Assembly (NCBI RefSeq): GCF_036188265.1 | Contig: NZ_CP108093.1 | Location: forward strand, 186,001-250,000 | Source of the DNA: Streptomyces sp. NBC_00247 | GTDB lineage: Bacteria > Actinomycetota > Actinomycetes > Streptomycetales > Streptomycetaceae | DNA length: 64,000 nt | Direction of reading: 5' to 3' | Part shown: piece after piece, positions 1-9,590 of the stretch | Numbering within the stretch: the stretch's first letter is position 1 | Layout: each line of letters begins with the position of its first letter | Notes under the pieces: model-generated | What the model was told of the DNA's origin: nothing | Seen by the model: the letters and a program-made list of their open reading frames with translations, nothing else | Database searches by the model: none | Position numbers and translations under genes: made by a program

Positions 1-2467
1 CTGCTGGCTGGACTCCTCCCAGGCGCCGGCGCTGCGGGTGACCGGGTCCGGATCGCCGTCGCTGACCTCGCTGACCGTGCGGGACTGCGCGGCCTCGTCC
101 GGGCTGCTGCTGGAGGAGGAGTCCACCGCCGAACTCGACCGGGTGGAGGTGGTCGACACCGCGGGCGCCGGTATCCGGATCGCGACCGGTGCCAACCCGA
201 TGATCCGCCGCGCCCGGATCATCGACGCGGGCGGCAACGGCGTCGAGGTCGCCAAGGACGGCCGGGGACGGCTGGAGGACAGCGAGATCGCCAGGACCGG
301 CGCGGCGGGCGTCCACGTGGAGAGCGCGGGCAACCTCTACGTCGGGGGCACCACCGTGCTCGCGCCGACCACCGCGGGCCTGTTCGTGGGCACCGACGGC
401 ACCCTCACGGCCCGCGACTGCGAGATCCGCGAGGCCGGAGCGGACGGCGTGCTCGTCGAGGCGGAGGGCGAACTGACCGGCACCAGGCTCCAGGTGGTCG
501 GCGCCCCGGAGTGCGGCGCCGTGATCCGGCAGGGCGGGCGCGCCTCGCTCAACGGGTGCACCCTGGCCGGCAGCGGCAAAGACGGACTGCGGGTGGAGAC
601 CACCCTGCCGGTGTCCGTCGTCAACTGCACGGTCCGCGACAACGCGGGCAGCGGCCTGGTCCAGTCCCAGCCCGGCGACCGGCTGGCCGTCGAGTCCCTC
701 ACCACCAGCGGCAACGGCCGTCGGGACGCCTGGGGTTACGGCGACGCCGAGGGAACCGACCCGGCCGGAACCGCGCCGGACGGCGTGGAGGCGCCCGGGG
801 AGATCGGCCCGCTCGCCGAGCTGGAGGGGCTGATCGGCCTCGCCAACGTCAAGCAGCAGGTCCGCACGCTCGTCAATCTCACCCAGCTTGCCCAGCGCAG
901 GGCTCAACTGGGCATGTCGGCACCGCCGATGAGCCGTCACCTGGTCTTCGCGGGCCCGCCCGGCACCGGCAAGACCACCGTCGCCCGCCTCTACGGCACC
1001 GTGCTGGCCCAGTTGGGCGCGCTGCGCTCCGGGCACCTGGTCGAGGTCTCGCGGGCCGATCTGGTCGCCCAGGTCATCGGCGGTACCGCCATCAAGACCA
1101 CCGAGACCTTCAACAGGGCCTTGGGCGGGGTGCTGTTCATCGACGAGGCGTACACCCTGACCTCCCACAGCGGGGGTTCGGGGCCCGACTTCGGGCGGGA
1201 GGCCGTGGACACCCTGCTGAAGCTGATGGAGGACCACCGCGAGGACGTGGTGGTCGTCGCCGCGGGCTACTCCGGCGAGATGCAGTCCTTCCTCGGCAGC
1301 AACCCCGGTCTGGCGTCCCGCTTCTCGCGGACCGTGGAGTTCGAGAACTACGCGGTGCCCGAGTTGGTGGCCATCGTGGAGACCATGTGCGCCCGGCACC
1401 AGTACGAGCTCGGCGAGGGCACCAGCGCGGCACTCGCCGTGCACTTCGAGGGCATTCCCAAGGACGCCACGTTCGGCAACGGCCGTGCCGCCCGCCAGGT
1501 GTTCGAGGAGATGGTCGACCGGCAGGCCGTACGACTGGCCACCCAGCCCGAGGTGAGCGAACGGGATCTGAGCCTGCTGGTCCCCGAGGACGTGGGGATA
1601 CAGGTCCCGGCCGGACCGCACGGGGAGGCGGGCGAGCCGGACCGCGGTGACGCCCTGTCCCGGCTCGGCGACATGGTGGGGCTGGCGGCCGTCAAACGCG
1701 ACGTCACCGATCTGGTCAACCTGCTGTCGACCGCCCGGCGGCGGGAGGCGGCCGGGCTGCCGAGTCCCCGGGTCAGCCACCATCTGGTCTTCACCGGCCC
1801 GCCCGGCACCGGCAAGACCACCGTCGCCCGCCTCTACGGCGAACTGCTCGTCTCGCTCGGCGTGCTGCCGAAGGGCCAGCTCGTCGAGGTGGCGCGGGCC
1901 GACCTGGTGGGGCGGTTCGTCGGCCACACCGCTCAGTTGACCCGCGAGGTCTTCGAACGGGCCCGTGGAGGCGTGCTGTTCATCGACGAGGCCTACACGC
2001 TCACGCCGGGAAGCGGCTCCGGCTCGGACTTCGGCCAGGAGGCCGTGGACACCCTGCTGAAGCTGATGGAGGACCACCGCGACGAGGTGGTCGTCATCGT
2101 GGCCGGCTACACCCGGGAGATGGAGTCCTTCCTGGCGTCCAACCCGGGTCTGTCGTCCCGGTTCTCGCGGCGTGTGGAGTTCGCCGACTACACCTCCGAC
2201 GAGCTGGTCACGATCGTCCGCATGCACGCGGACGGTTCGGGCTACGAGTGCGGACCCGGCGTCGGCGGGCTGCTGCGGGAGTACTTCGACTCCCTGCCCC
2301 GCGACCGCTTCTTCGGCAACGGACGGCTGGCCCGGCAGGTCCTGGAGTCCATGATGACCAGGCAGGCGGGCCGGGTCAGCGCCATGGCCGCACCGGGCCT
2401 CGACGACCTGCGGCTCCTGCTGCCCGGCGATGTGCCCGGGGTGCGGACGCCGACGCCAAAGGGGTGA
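1..2467 (+). CDS. Beta-helix / double CbxX-type AAA ATPase of the T7SS locus (5' partial)
   Basis: The reading frame is open to the left edge, so the N-terminus is missing; a GTG at 38 is only an internal candidate. The first ~700 bases encode short repeated units rich in G, V and N/D, as in right-handed parallel beta-helix (NosD/pectate-lyase-like) proteins. Two consecutive CbxX/CfqX (SpoVK-like) AAA domains follow. Each has a Walker A GPPGTGKTT (near nt 955 and 1797) and a Walker B LFIDEAYTL (near 1135 and 1975), and the two are very similar. Mycobacterial EccA pairs a TPR domain with one such AAA domain, so this is a related but different architecture. It lies 36 bases upstream of the mycosin gene. 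Inference: a cytosolic ATPase that acts on secretion substrates. The family is clear; the role is not proven. Confidence 0.8.
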   Translation, partial: CWLDSSQAPALRVTGSGSPSLTSLTVRDCAASSGLLLEEESTAELDRVEVVDTAGAGIRIATGANPMIRRARIIDAGGNGVEVAKDGRGRLEDSEIARTGAAGVHVESAGNLYVGGTTVLAPTTAGLFVGTDGTLTARDCEIREAGADGVLVEAEGELTGTRLQVVGAPECGAVIRQGGRASLNGCTLAGSGKDGLRVETTLPVSVVNCTVRDNAGSGLVQSQPGDRLAVESLTTSGNGRRDAWGYGDAEGTDPAGTAPDGVEAPGEIGPLAELEGLIGLANVKQQVRTLVNLTQLAQRRAQLGMSAPPMSRHLVFAGPPGTGKTTVARLYGTVLAQLGALRSGHLVEVSRADLVAQVIGGTAIKTTETFNRALGGVLFIDEAYTLTSHSGGSGPDFGREAVDTLLKLMEDHREDVVVVAAGYSGEMQSFLGSNPGLASRFSRTVEFENYAVPELVAIVETMCARHQYELGEGTSAALAVHFEGIPKDATFGNGRAARQVFEEMVDRQAVRLATQPEVSERDLSLLVPEDVGIQVPAGPHGEAGEPDRGDALSRLGDMVGLAAVKRDVTDLVNLLSTARRREAAGLPSPRVSHHLVFTGPPGTGKTTVARLYGELLVSLGVLPKGQLVEVARADLVGRFVGHTAQLTREVFERARGGVLFIDEAYTLTPGSGSGSDFGQEAVDTLLKLMEDHRDEVVVIVAGYTREMESFLASNPGLSSRFSRRVEFADYTSDELVTIVRMHADGSGYECGPGVGGLLREYFDSLPRDRFFGNGRLARQVLESMMTRQAGRVSAMAAPGLDDLRLLLPGDVPGVRTPTPKG

Positions 2468-2503
2468 GGGGGCGGCCTCCCGCGTCCGGCGGCTGCCCGT
2501 AGG

Positions 2504-3775
2504 ATGCGGGACATGTCTCGGCGCCCTCCTCCGGCTCATCTCCACCGCTCGGCACGGATGTTGACCGTGTGCCTGTGCCTGGGAACCCTGCTGCCACTGG
2601 TCAGCGGGGCCGAGGCGTCCGCCGCGGACGAAGCGCCGGTGCGGCTGCCCGTGATGCCCGCGCGGCTGGACGCCGACGCGGTCTGCACCAGCGCCTCCGC
2701 CCAGCGGGCCACGACCGTGCCCTGGGAGCAGCGGAGTCTCCAACTGACGCGCACCTGGCCGTTCTCGGACGGTTCCGGGGTGACGGTGGCGGTGGTCGAC
2801 ACCGGAGTGTCCACGACGGCGTCCGCCCTGTCCGGCCGGGTGACCGCGGTGGGCTCCGCGGGTCAGGACTGCGTGGGGCACGGGAGTTTCGTCGCGGGGC
2901 TGGTCGCCGCGGCCACCGTCGACGGGGTGCGGTTCGCGGGGGTCGCCCAGCGGGCGAGGATCCTCGCGGTGCGCGGCACGGACGAACGGGGTGCGGCCAC
3001 CGCGCGGAGCGTCGCGTCGGGTATCGCCGCGGCGACGGCGGCGGGCGCCGACGTGATCACCGTCTCGCCGGCTCTGGTACAGGGGTCGGACGGACTGACG
3101 AAGGCCGTCGAGGCTGCCCTCGCGAAGGACGTACTGGTGATCGCGGCGGCCGTGCCCGACCGTCCGGCAAAGTCCTCGGGGGCCCAGTCCTCGGCGCAGG
3201 ACGAGGAGCCGGCCCCGCGGGACTACTGGCCCGCCTCGCAGCCCGGTGTGCTGTCGGTGCTGGACGTCGACGCGCAGGGGCAGCGTCCGGACGACGCCCT
3301 GCTGCCGGGCTCCGCCGACCTGGCGGCGCCCGGTGACGGAGTGGTCGGGATCGGCGCGCGCGGCAATGGGCACTACATCGGCTCGGGTGCCTCCTTCGCC
3401 GCCGCGTACGTGGCCGGGGCTGCGGCGCTGGTGCGCTCCTCCCACCCCGGCCTCACCGGCGCGGAGACCGCCGCCCGCCTCACCGCGAGCGCCTACCCCG
3501 ACGTCGTCCCCCGGCTCGATCCGTTCGCGGCCGTGACGGAGGTGGCGCCGGGGAACGCTCCCGGCGCCGCGGCCCCGGCGCCGGGAGCCGCCGTACGGCT
3601 GCCCGACGACGACGCGGCTCTTCCGGTCCGCCGGGCCACGCTGTTCGCGGCGGCGGGCGCGGCGCTGATCCTCCTGGTGGCCTGGGCCGCCCTGACGCTC
3701 CCCCGGGCCCGCACCCGCCGGTGGCGGCCGGCGGGCGCCCCGGCCGCCGACGAGAGCGGCGGCGCGGGAACCTGA
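2504..3775 (+). CDS. mycP: Mycosin-type subtilisin protease of the type VII secretion system
   Basis: The 423-residue S8 serine protease has a signal peptide (about 1-41), a catalytic domain and a C-terminal membrane anchor (about 379-396), which is the mycosin layout. The triad is visible as Asp99 (AVVDTG), His126 (GHGSFVAG) and Ser297 (GSGASFAA). Mycosins sit on the outer face of the membrane and are needed for ESX secretion. The usual oxyanion-hole Asn block (AAAGN) is here AAAVPD, so that Asn appears to be missing. ATG 2504 is used; a second ATG at 2513 is equally possible because neither has a clear Shine-Dalgarno sequence. The gene converges on eccC with a hairpin between them. Confidence 0.9.
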   Translation: MRDMSRRPPPAHLHRSARMLTVCLCLGTLLPLVSGAEASAADEAPVRLPVMPARLDADAVCTSASAQRATTVPWEQRSLQLTRTWPFSDGSGVTVAVVDTGVSTTASALSGRVTAVGSAGQDCVGHGSFVAGLVAAATVDGVRFAGVAQRARILAVRGTDERGAATARSVASGIAAATAAGADVITVSPALVQGSDGLTKAVEAALAKDVLVIAAAVPDRPAKSSGAQSSAQDEEPAPRDYWPASQPGVLSVLDVDAQGQRPDDALLPGSADLAAPGDGVVGIGARGNGHYIGSGASFAAAYVAGAAALVRSSHPGLTGAETAARLTASAYPDVVPRLDPFAAVTEVAPGNAPGAAAPAPGAAVRLPDDDAALPVRRATLFAAAGAALILLVAWAALTLPRARTRRWRPAGAPAADESGGAGT

Positions 3776-3809
3776 CGGGACGGGCGGCAGCCGCCCGTCT
3801 TGTCCCGTC
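3774..3809. terminator. Hairpin between convergent mycP and eccC
   Basis: Nested complementary arms lie directly after the mycP stop: an outer GACGGGAC/GTCCCGTC pair and an inner GGGCGG/CCGCCC pair around a CAG loop, with a short bulge. It lies between converging genes and could serve both strands. Confidence 0.5.
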
Positions 3810-3865
3810 CGGACGACGCGTCGGACCGGGCCGGGCACGCTCTCCCCGGTTTGACGCGTGCCGGG

Positions 3866-6800
3866 TCAGGACCCGTCGCCTCCTTCGGAGGGCTCCGCCG
3901 CCTCCGCGAGAGCCGTCTGGATCAGCGTCGCCTTGCGCCGGGCGATGTACTGCGCACGTCCCGCAGGCAGGTTGCGCGGCTTGATGTTGCCGAAGACATA
4001 GCCCTCCGACGGCGGGCAGGACAGCAGTACGCCCGGGGTGTTGGCCTCGTCGAGGCGGCGCAGCAACTGGTCGTTGAGGCCGCGGCCGGCGCCGGTGGCG
4101 GAGCGGACGGCGACGACGTGCAGTCCCAGTTCGTGCCCCAGGGCCAGGTGGTCGAAGAGCGGGGCGAAGGGGTGGTCGAAGTTGTTGCTGCCGACCACCA
4201 TGTCGTAGTCGTCGACGAGCACGAACAGCCTGGGTCCCTGCCACCAGTCGGCGAGCCGCATCCGGGCGGGGGTGATGTCGGGCCCCGGCAGCCGGGTCTT
4301 GAGCGCGCGCGCCGAACCGCCGACGAGTTCCTTGAGGGCGTCGACGGAGACGGCGTGCCCGAGCTGGTACTCCGGCGGCACGGCGTCCACGAGTTCGCGC
4401 CGGTAGTCGACGACCAGGACCCGCGCCTCGGTCGGGGCGTAGCGGGTGGTGACCGCCTGCGCGACGAGCCGCAGCAGGTTGGTCTTGCCGCTCTCGGTGT
4501 CGCCGACCGCCACCAGGTGCGGGGTCCGGCTGAAGTCGTGCCACACCGTGGAGAGTTTTTCCTCGTCCTGGCCCAGCGGCAGCCGCAGTCCGTCGCCCAG
4601 CTCCGGTGCGGGCAGCGTCGAGGCGGGCAGCCGGTGCGGCAGCATACGTACGGCGGGCGCGGGTCGGCCCGACCAGTGCTCGGCGATCCTCTCCACCAGG
4701 GCGGTGACGCCCTCGCTGAGGTCCTCCGTGGTGGTGACGCCGTCGAGGCGGGGCAGGGCGGTCAGGAAGTGCAGTTTGCCGTCGACGGTGAGCCCGCGTC
4801 CGGGCAGCCGCGGCACGAGGGCCGCCTTGCGTACGTCCACCACGGAGTCCATGGGGTCACCGAGCCGCAGTTCCAGCCGGGTCGCGCTCTGGTCACGCAC
4901 CTGCGCGCTCAGTTCCACCCAGCGGGTGGTGGTGGTGATCAGGTGGATGCCGTAGTTGAGACCGCCGGTGGCGAGCTGGTTGAACGTGGGCAGCAGGTGG
5001 TCGAAGTTCTGCTTGACCTGAGCCCAGCCGTCCACCACGAGGAAGACGTCCCCGTGTGCCTCGTCGGTGAACTCCCCGGCCGCGCGCCGGCGCCGGTAGG
5101 TGGCCATGGAGTCGATCCCCTGGTCGAGGAAGAACTGCTCACGGTGGTTGAGCACGGCGGTGACTTCGGCCACCGTACGGCTGATCCGCTCGCTGTCGAG
5201 GCGGGACGCGACCCCGGCGACGTGCGGCATCCCGGTGAGCGAGGAGAGCGTGCCACCGCCGAAATCGAGGCAGTAGAACTGCACTTCGGCCGGGGTGTGG
5301 GTGAGGGCGAGGGAGGCGAGGAGGGCGCGCAGCACGGTGGACTTGCCGCTCTGCGAGCCACCTGCGATGGCGAGGTGGCCGCCGCCCGCGGACAGGTCGA
5401 GCACCAGCGGCTCGCGCCGCTGGTCGAAGGGCTTGTCGACCAGGCCGACGGGGACCCGGAGCCGTCCGGTGCCGGGCCAGCGGGTGGCGCTGAGGCCTCG
5501 GTCGGCGGTGGGTTCGATGCCGGGGAGCAGACCGTCCAGGGTGGGCGGTACGTCGAGCGGCGGCAGCCACACCTGGTGCGCGTCGGGGCCGGAGTCGCGC
5601 AGCCGGTCGACGGCCACGGCCAGCAGGCTCTCGGCGGACTCCGTCTCCTCCTCCGCCGGGTCGGGAGCGGGGACCGCGGAGGCCCGTGGGACCACCCAGC
5701 CGGCCGTCCAGGGCACGACCTGGCTGGCGACCCTGGCCTGGACGGCGGCGCCGCGGCGGTGCCGGTAGGGCCCGGAGACGTACGCGGCACGGAAGCGGGT
5801 GAGTGCCTCCACCCCGCTCTTGAGGTAGCCGGCGCCGGGCTGCGAGGGCAGTTGGTAGGCGTCGGGGACGCCGAGCACCCCGCGGCTTTCCATGGCCGAG
5901 AAGGTGCGCAGGCCGATCCGGTAGGAGAGATGGCTCTCCAGCTGGTGCATGCGCCCTTCGTCCAGGCGCTGGGAGGCGAGCAGCAGGTGTACGCCCAGTG
6001 ACCGGCCGAGGCGGCCGATCATCACGAAGAGATCCATGAACTCCCGGTGTGCGGCGAGGAGTTCACTGAACTCGTCGACCACGACGAAGAGGCTGGGCAG
6101 TGGCTCCAGCGGGGTGCCGGAGGCGCGGGCCCGCTCGTACTCCAGGGCGGACGTGTAGTTGCCCGCCGCGCGCAGCAGCTCCTGGCGGCGCATGAGTTCG
6201 CCGTGCAGGGCGTCCTGCATGCGTTCCACCAGGGCGACTTCGTCGGCGAGGTTGGTGATGACGGCGGAGGTGTGAGGCAGCTCGTCCAGTCCCAGGAAGG
6301 TCGCGCCGCCCTTGAAGTCGACCAGGACGAAGTTCAGCGTCTCGGAGGAGTTGGTGAGGGCCAGTCCGAGGACCAGGGTGCGCAGCAGTTCGCTCTTGCC
6401 GGAGCCGGTGGCGCCGATGAGCATGCCGTGCGGGCCCATACCGCCCTGCGCGGACTCCTTGATGTCGAGTTCCACGGGCGTGCCGTCCGCGCCGACGGCC
6501 ACCGGGACCCGCAGTCGGGCGGCCCCGGTGTGGCGCTTCCAGAGAGTGTCGGGAGTGTGCCGGAAGAGATCGGGAATGCCCAGCAGCGTGGTCAACTGCA
6601 CGTCGGAGCTGAGGGGTTCCGCGATGTCGGCGGCCAGGCTCATGCGGTACGGAGCGATCAGCCGGGCCAGTGCCTCGGCGGCGACGGGTCCGACCCGGTC
6701 GGGGCGGCCGAGGAGGGTGGTCTGCTCCTTGCGGCTGCGGTCGGTGCGCACCAGTCGGACCGCGTCGGGGGCCACGTCGAGGCGCAGGGTGGTGCGGCCG

Positions 6801-7858
6801 GGGCGCCAGGCGAGGGCTTCGGAGAGGTCCAGGACGACGGTGTTGCGGAAGCCGGGGCCCTCCAGCCGGTGACCGGCGGGCACGGTGACGCCGTCGACCA
6901 CGATCACGGTGTAGGGCTCGTCACGGCCCGGCACCGCGTCCGGGTCGAAGGCCGGGCGTTCGGTGAACTCGGCGCCGAGCAGGTCTTCCAGGTCGTTGAA
7001 GGTGGCGGCCACCATGCGGGCGGATCCGGCGCCGTCCTGCTCCTGCGGATGCAGGTTGTGCGGCAGCCACTTGACCCATTCCCAGTCCGCGCGCCGCTCG
7101 TCGGACACGCACAGGGCGATCCACAGTTCCTCCGGCGGGTGGAACACGGCCAGCTGGCTCAGTGCGGCGCGGACCATGGCGCGAGCGGCGGCCTCGTCGC
7201 CGCGGGTCAGTACCCGTGACCAGGAGCGCAGATAGAGCGCGATGGGCTGGCCGGGCACCGTGCTGTAGGCGCGGATGAAGCGGCGCAGGGCGTGTGCGCT
7301 GAGCGGCTCCAGGTCCTCGACGGGCTTGGTGGACAGCGGATTCAGCCGCATCGCGAACTGCTGGTCGCCGACGGCTATCCGGACCTCGCCGAAGTCCTCG
7401 TCCTTGACCCGCCGTTCCCACAGCCTGGTGGTGCGCACCATCGTGCGCAGCGTCCGGGGGTGCGGGTGCCGCCAGGCGAGGGCCAGTTGCTGTTCGACGA
7501 CCGCCCGGTGGACCTGGCGTCGGATCTGGGTGAGATAGCGCAGATAGTCCCGGCGCTCTCCGCGTAGTCGCTGTTTGCGCTCACCCGCCTTGCGCATCGC
7601 CTGGCCGACCATCATGGCAGCGGAGGCCATCACCATCATGCCCAGCGCGATGTAGGTGAACGAACTGTTGCCGCCACCCGGCTTGATGAAGATCAGCATC
7701 ATGGAGACGGACATCATGCCCATCGGCAGGTACGTCCATACCGCCGAGCTGTCCGGCACGGTCTCCGGGAGCGTCGGGGGTTCCTGCAGGCTCAGCTCGC
7801 CCTCGGGCATGTCGGGGCCACGGCGACGGGCCGGTCTGCGGAAGAGAACCACGCTCAA
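3866..7858 (-). CDS. eccC: EccC, triple FtsK/SpoIIIE ATPase motor of the T7SS
   Basis: This 1,330-residue protein matches single-chain EccC in length and order. After a cytosolic leader come two transmembrane segments (about residues 43-60 and 67-86), then three FtsK/SpoIIIE ATPase domains with Walker A motifs GATGSGKSE (about 482), GGSQSGKST (about 829) and GDTESGKTN (about 1118). EccC binds WXG100 substrates and powers export. The start is TTG at 7858, preceded by AAGGAG at an 8-base gap; an in-frame GTG two codons later is worse placed. The gene diverges from eccD and converges with mycP, so it is transcribed against the rest of the locus. The N-terminal leader (RRPARRRGP, GELSLQEPP) looks like that of other Streptomyces EccC proteins. 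Confidence 0.95.
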   Translation of the reverse strand: MSVVLFRRPARRRGPDMPEGELSLQEPPTLPETVPDSSAVWTYLPMGMMSVSMMLIFIKPGGGNSSFTYIALGMMVMASAAMMVGQAMRKAGERKQRLRGERRDYLRYLTQIRRQVHRAVVEQQLALAWRHPHPRTLRTMVRTTRLWERRVKDEDFGEVRIAVGDQQFAMRLNPLSTKPVEDLEPLSAHALRRFIRAYSTVPGQPIALYLRSWSRVLTRGDEAAARAMVRAALSQLAVFHPPEELWIALCVSDERRADWEWVKWLPHNLHPQEQDGAGSARMVAATFNDLEDLLGAEFTERPAFDPDAVPGRDEPYTVIVVDGVTVPAGHRLEGPGFRNTVVLDLSEALAWRPGRTTLRLDVAPDAVRLVRTDRSRKEQTTLLGRPDRVGPVAAEALARLIAPYRMSLAADIAEPLSSDVQLTTLLGIPDLFRHTPDTLWKRHTGAARLRVPVAVGADGTPVELDIKESAQGGMGPHGMLIGATGSGKSELLRTLVLGLALTNSSETLNFVLVDFKGGATFLGLDELPHTSAVITNLADEVALVERMQDALHGELMRRQELLRAAGNYTSALEYERARASGTPLEPLPSLFVVVDEFSELLAAHREFMDLFVMIGRLGRSLGVHLLLASQRLDEGRMHQLESHLSYRIGLRTFSAMESRGVLGVPDAYQLPSQPGAGYLKSGVEALTRFRAAYVSGPYRHRRGAAVQARVASQVVPWTAGWVVPRASAVPAPDPAEEETESAESLLAVAVDRLRDSGPDAHQVWLPPLDVPPTLDGLLPGIEPTADRGLSATRWPGTGRLRVPVGLVDKPFDQRREPLVLDLSAGGGHLAIAGGSQSGKSTVLRALLASLALTHTPAEVQFYCLDFGGGTLSSLTGMPHVAGVASRLDSERISRTVAEVTAVLNHREQFFLDQGIDSMATYRRRRAAGEFTDEAHGDVFLVVDGWAQVKQNFDHLLPTFNQLATGGLNYGIHLITTTTRWVELSAQVRDQSATRLELRLGDPMDSVVDVRKAALVPRLPGRGLTVDGKLHFLTALPRLDGVTTTEDLSEGVTALVERIAEHWSGRPAPAVRMLPHRLPASTLPAPELGDGLRLPLGQDEEKLSTVWHDFSRTPHLVAVGDTESGKTNLLRLVAQAVTTRYAPTEARVLVVDYRRELVDAVPPEYQLGHAVSVDALKELVGGSARALKTRLPGPDITPARMRLADWWQGPRLFVLVDDYDMVVGSNNFDHPFAPLFDHLALGHELGLHVVAVRSATGAGRGLNDQLLRRLDEANTPGVLLSCPPSEGYVFGNIKPRNLPAGRAQYIARRKATLIQTALAEAAEPSEGGDGS

Positions 7859-8092
7859 CGCAACTGCTCCTTAGGGGATCGGGGTTCGGCGCCGCACAAC
7901 GGGTCGCTGATCCCCCGACGTTGTGACACGCCGTTGGCAGGGGTCCATAATTCTGTTCGACCGCCCATCAGTAGTCTGCACGGCGACGACACGTACGTCC
8001 AAGCAGGCACTTGCATGACTCCCGTCGGCACCGCGCCAGTTCGGGCCCCGACCTCCGGCCCCTCCCCGACTCATGGAGACGTGAGACCCACG
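7859..8092. promoter_or_regulatory. Divergent eccC/eccD promoter region
   Basis: About 230 bases separate the two divergent starts. For eccD a weak candidate is TTGTGA (7921-7926) and CATAAT (7946-7951) with a 19-base spacer, longer than ideal. For eccC only the Shine-Dalgarno AAGGAG next to the TTG start is clear. No operator-like palindrome stands out. Confidence 0.3.
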
Positions 8093-9493
8093 ATGACCGA
8101 CAGTTCCGTTGCGGGCCTCTGCCGCCTCACCGTCAGAGCCCCGGCCAGGACCATCGACCTGGCGGTGCCCTCCGACGTACCCGTCGCCGATCTGCTGCCC
8201 ACCGTCCTGCACTACGCGGGCGAGGAGGTCGAGGAGAACGGCCTGGAGCACGACGGGTGGGTGCTGCAACGCCTCGGCGGCGCCGCGCTGGACGACGAGA
8301 GCACCCTGGCCGCGGTGGACCTCAAGGACGGCGAGGTCCTGTACCTGCGGCCGCACACCGAGTCGCTGCCGGAAGTACGGCTCGACGACCTGGTGGACGG
8401 TATCGCGACGGTGACCCGGGACCGGCTGCACAGCTGGGACGCGGCGGCCGGCCGGCGTCTGCTGCTCGGCATGGCGGTGGCCGTCCTGACGCTGGGACTG
8501 GTGGTTCTGGCCTGGCCCGGCGGTCCGACCACACCGCGGATGGCCGCCGCCGGTGTGGCGGGACTGCTGCTGCTGGCCGGGGCCGCCTCCGCGAGTCGCG
8601 CGGTGGGCGACGCGGCTGCCGCCGCCGCGCTCGGTCTCATGGCCGGACCGTTCCTGGCCCTGGCCGGCTGGTTGCAGCCGGGCGGTGAGATCGCCGGCCC
8701 CCAGGCCAACCAGGTGCTGGGCGCCCGGCTGTTGGCCGCCGCGGCCGCCTGCGCGGGCAGCGCGGTGCTCGCACTCGCCCTGACCGCCGTACGCACGCCG
8801 CTGTTCGTGGCCTCGGCGCTGGTGTCGCTGGCCGGGGTGCTGGCGGGTGTCCTGATGAGCCTGTTCGACCTGAGCGTGGACGGTGCGGCGGCAGCCGTGG
8901 CGTCGCTGGCCGTGCTGCTGGGCGGCTTCGTGCCCGCTCTGTCCTTCCAGCTGGCCGGGATGCGCATGCCGGCCCTGCCGACCAACCCGCAGCAGCTCCA
9001 GGAGGGTATCGAGCCCTACAACGGCGCGGACGTGACGACCCGCACCGAGCTGGCGAGCGGCTGGATGACCGGCCTCTACGCCGCCTCCGGCATCCTGTGC
9101 GCGGGCTGCCTGGTGCCGCTGAGCCGCAACCCGGCGCTCCCCGAGGTCCTGACCGCGGTGGTGCTCGCCGTGCTCCTGCTGGTGCACGGCCGGGGCATGG
9201 TCAACGTGTGGCAGCGGCTGGCGCTGGTCCTGCCCGGCGCCTGGGGCGTGGCGCTGCTGGTGCTCGCCCTCGCGGCCGACACCGCCGCGGCCGACCGGCC
9301 CCTGCTGGTGGGCGGACTGCTCGCGTCGGCCACCGTGCTGGCCGTCGCCTCCTGGACCGTTCCCGGCCGGCGGATGCTGCCCTACTGGGGCAGGGCGGCG
9401 GAGCTGGCGCAGTCACTGCTGGCGATCGCCCTGCTGCCGCTGACGCTGTGGGTGCTCGGCGTCTTCGCCGCGCTGCGCGCCATCAACGGCTGA
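8093..9493 (+). CDS. eccD: EccD, polytopic channel subunit of the T7SS
   Basis: The protein is about 466 residues. The first ~85 residues resemble the ubiquitin-like YukD domain, followed by a short linker and about eleven hydrophobic segments. That is the EccD architecture; EccD forms the membrane channel with EccB and EccC. ATG 8093 was chosen because the YukD-like domain starts there and GGAG lies at 8075; the frame is open further upstream. A 97-base gap leads to eccB in the same direction. No eccE homologue was recognised anywhere in the window. Confidence 0.9.
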   Translation: MTDSSVAGLCRLTVRAPARTIDLAVPSDVPVADLLPTVLHYAGEEVEENGLEHDGWVLQRLGGAALDDESTLAAVDLKDGEVLYLRPHTESLPEVRLDDLVDGIATVTRDRLHSWDAAAGRRLLLGMAVAVLTLGLVVLAWPGGPTTPRMAAAGVAGLLLLAGAASASRAVGDAAAAAALGLMAGPFLALAGWLQPGGEIAGPQANQVLGARLLAAAAACAGSAVLALALTAVRTPLFVASALVSLAGVLAGVLMSLFDLSVDGAAAAVASLAVLLGGFVPALSFQLAGMRMPALPTNPQQLQEGIEPYNGADVTTRTELASGWMTGLYAASGILCAGCLVPLSRNPALPEVLTAVVLAVLLLVHGRGMVNVWQRLALVLPGAWGVALLVLALAADTAAADRPLLVGGLLASATVLAVASWTVPGRRMLPYWGRAAELAQSLLAIALLPLTLWVLGVFAALRAING

Positions 9494-9590
9494 CCCCGGC
9501 CACGGACACGACATGAACGACCACTTCGACGCGAACGGCCCCGTACCGCGGGAGCCGGTGCGGACCGGCTGACCGGAAGGACCGCGGCTC

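Noticed and set aside
511..1650. Frame-shifted 379-codon open frame within the AAA gene
   Set aside because: It is Arg/Pro/Gly-rich shadow coding in the +1 frame of a clear AAA protein with no start signal.
3800..6001. Long plus-strand open frame opposite eccC (about 733 codons)
   Set aside because: It mirrors a well-supported gene, has the Val/Gly/His/Gln-rich make-up of antisense high-GC frames, and shows no family motif.
9513..9572. Possible 19-residue peptide gene between eccD and eccB
   Set aside because: There is an ATG and a stop but no ribosome site and no recognisable family; it is most likely spacer.
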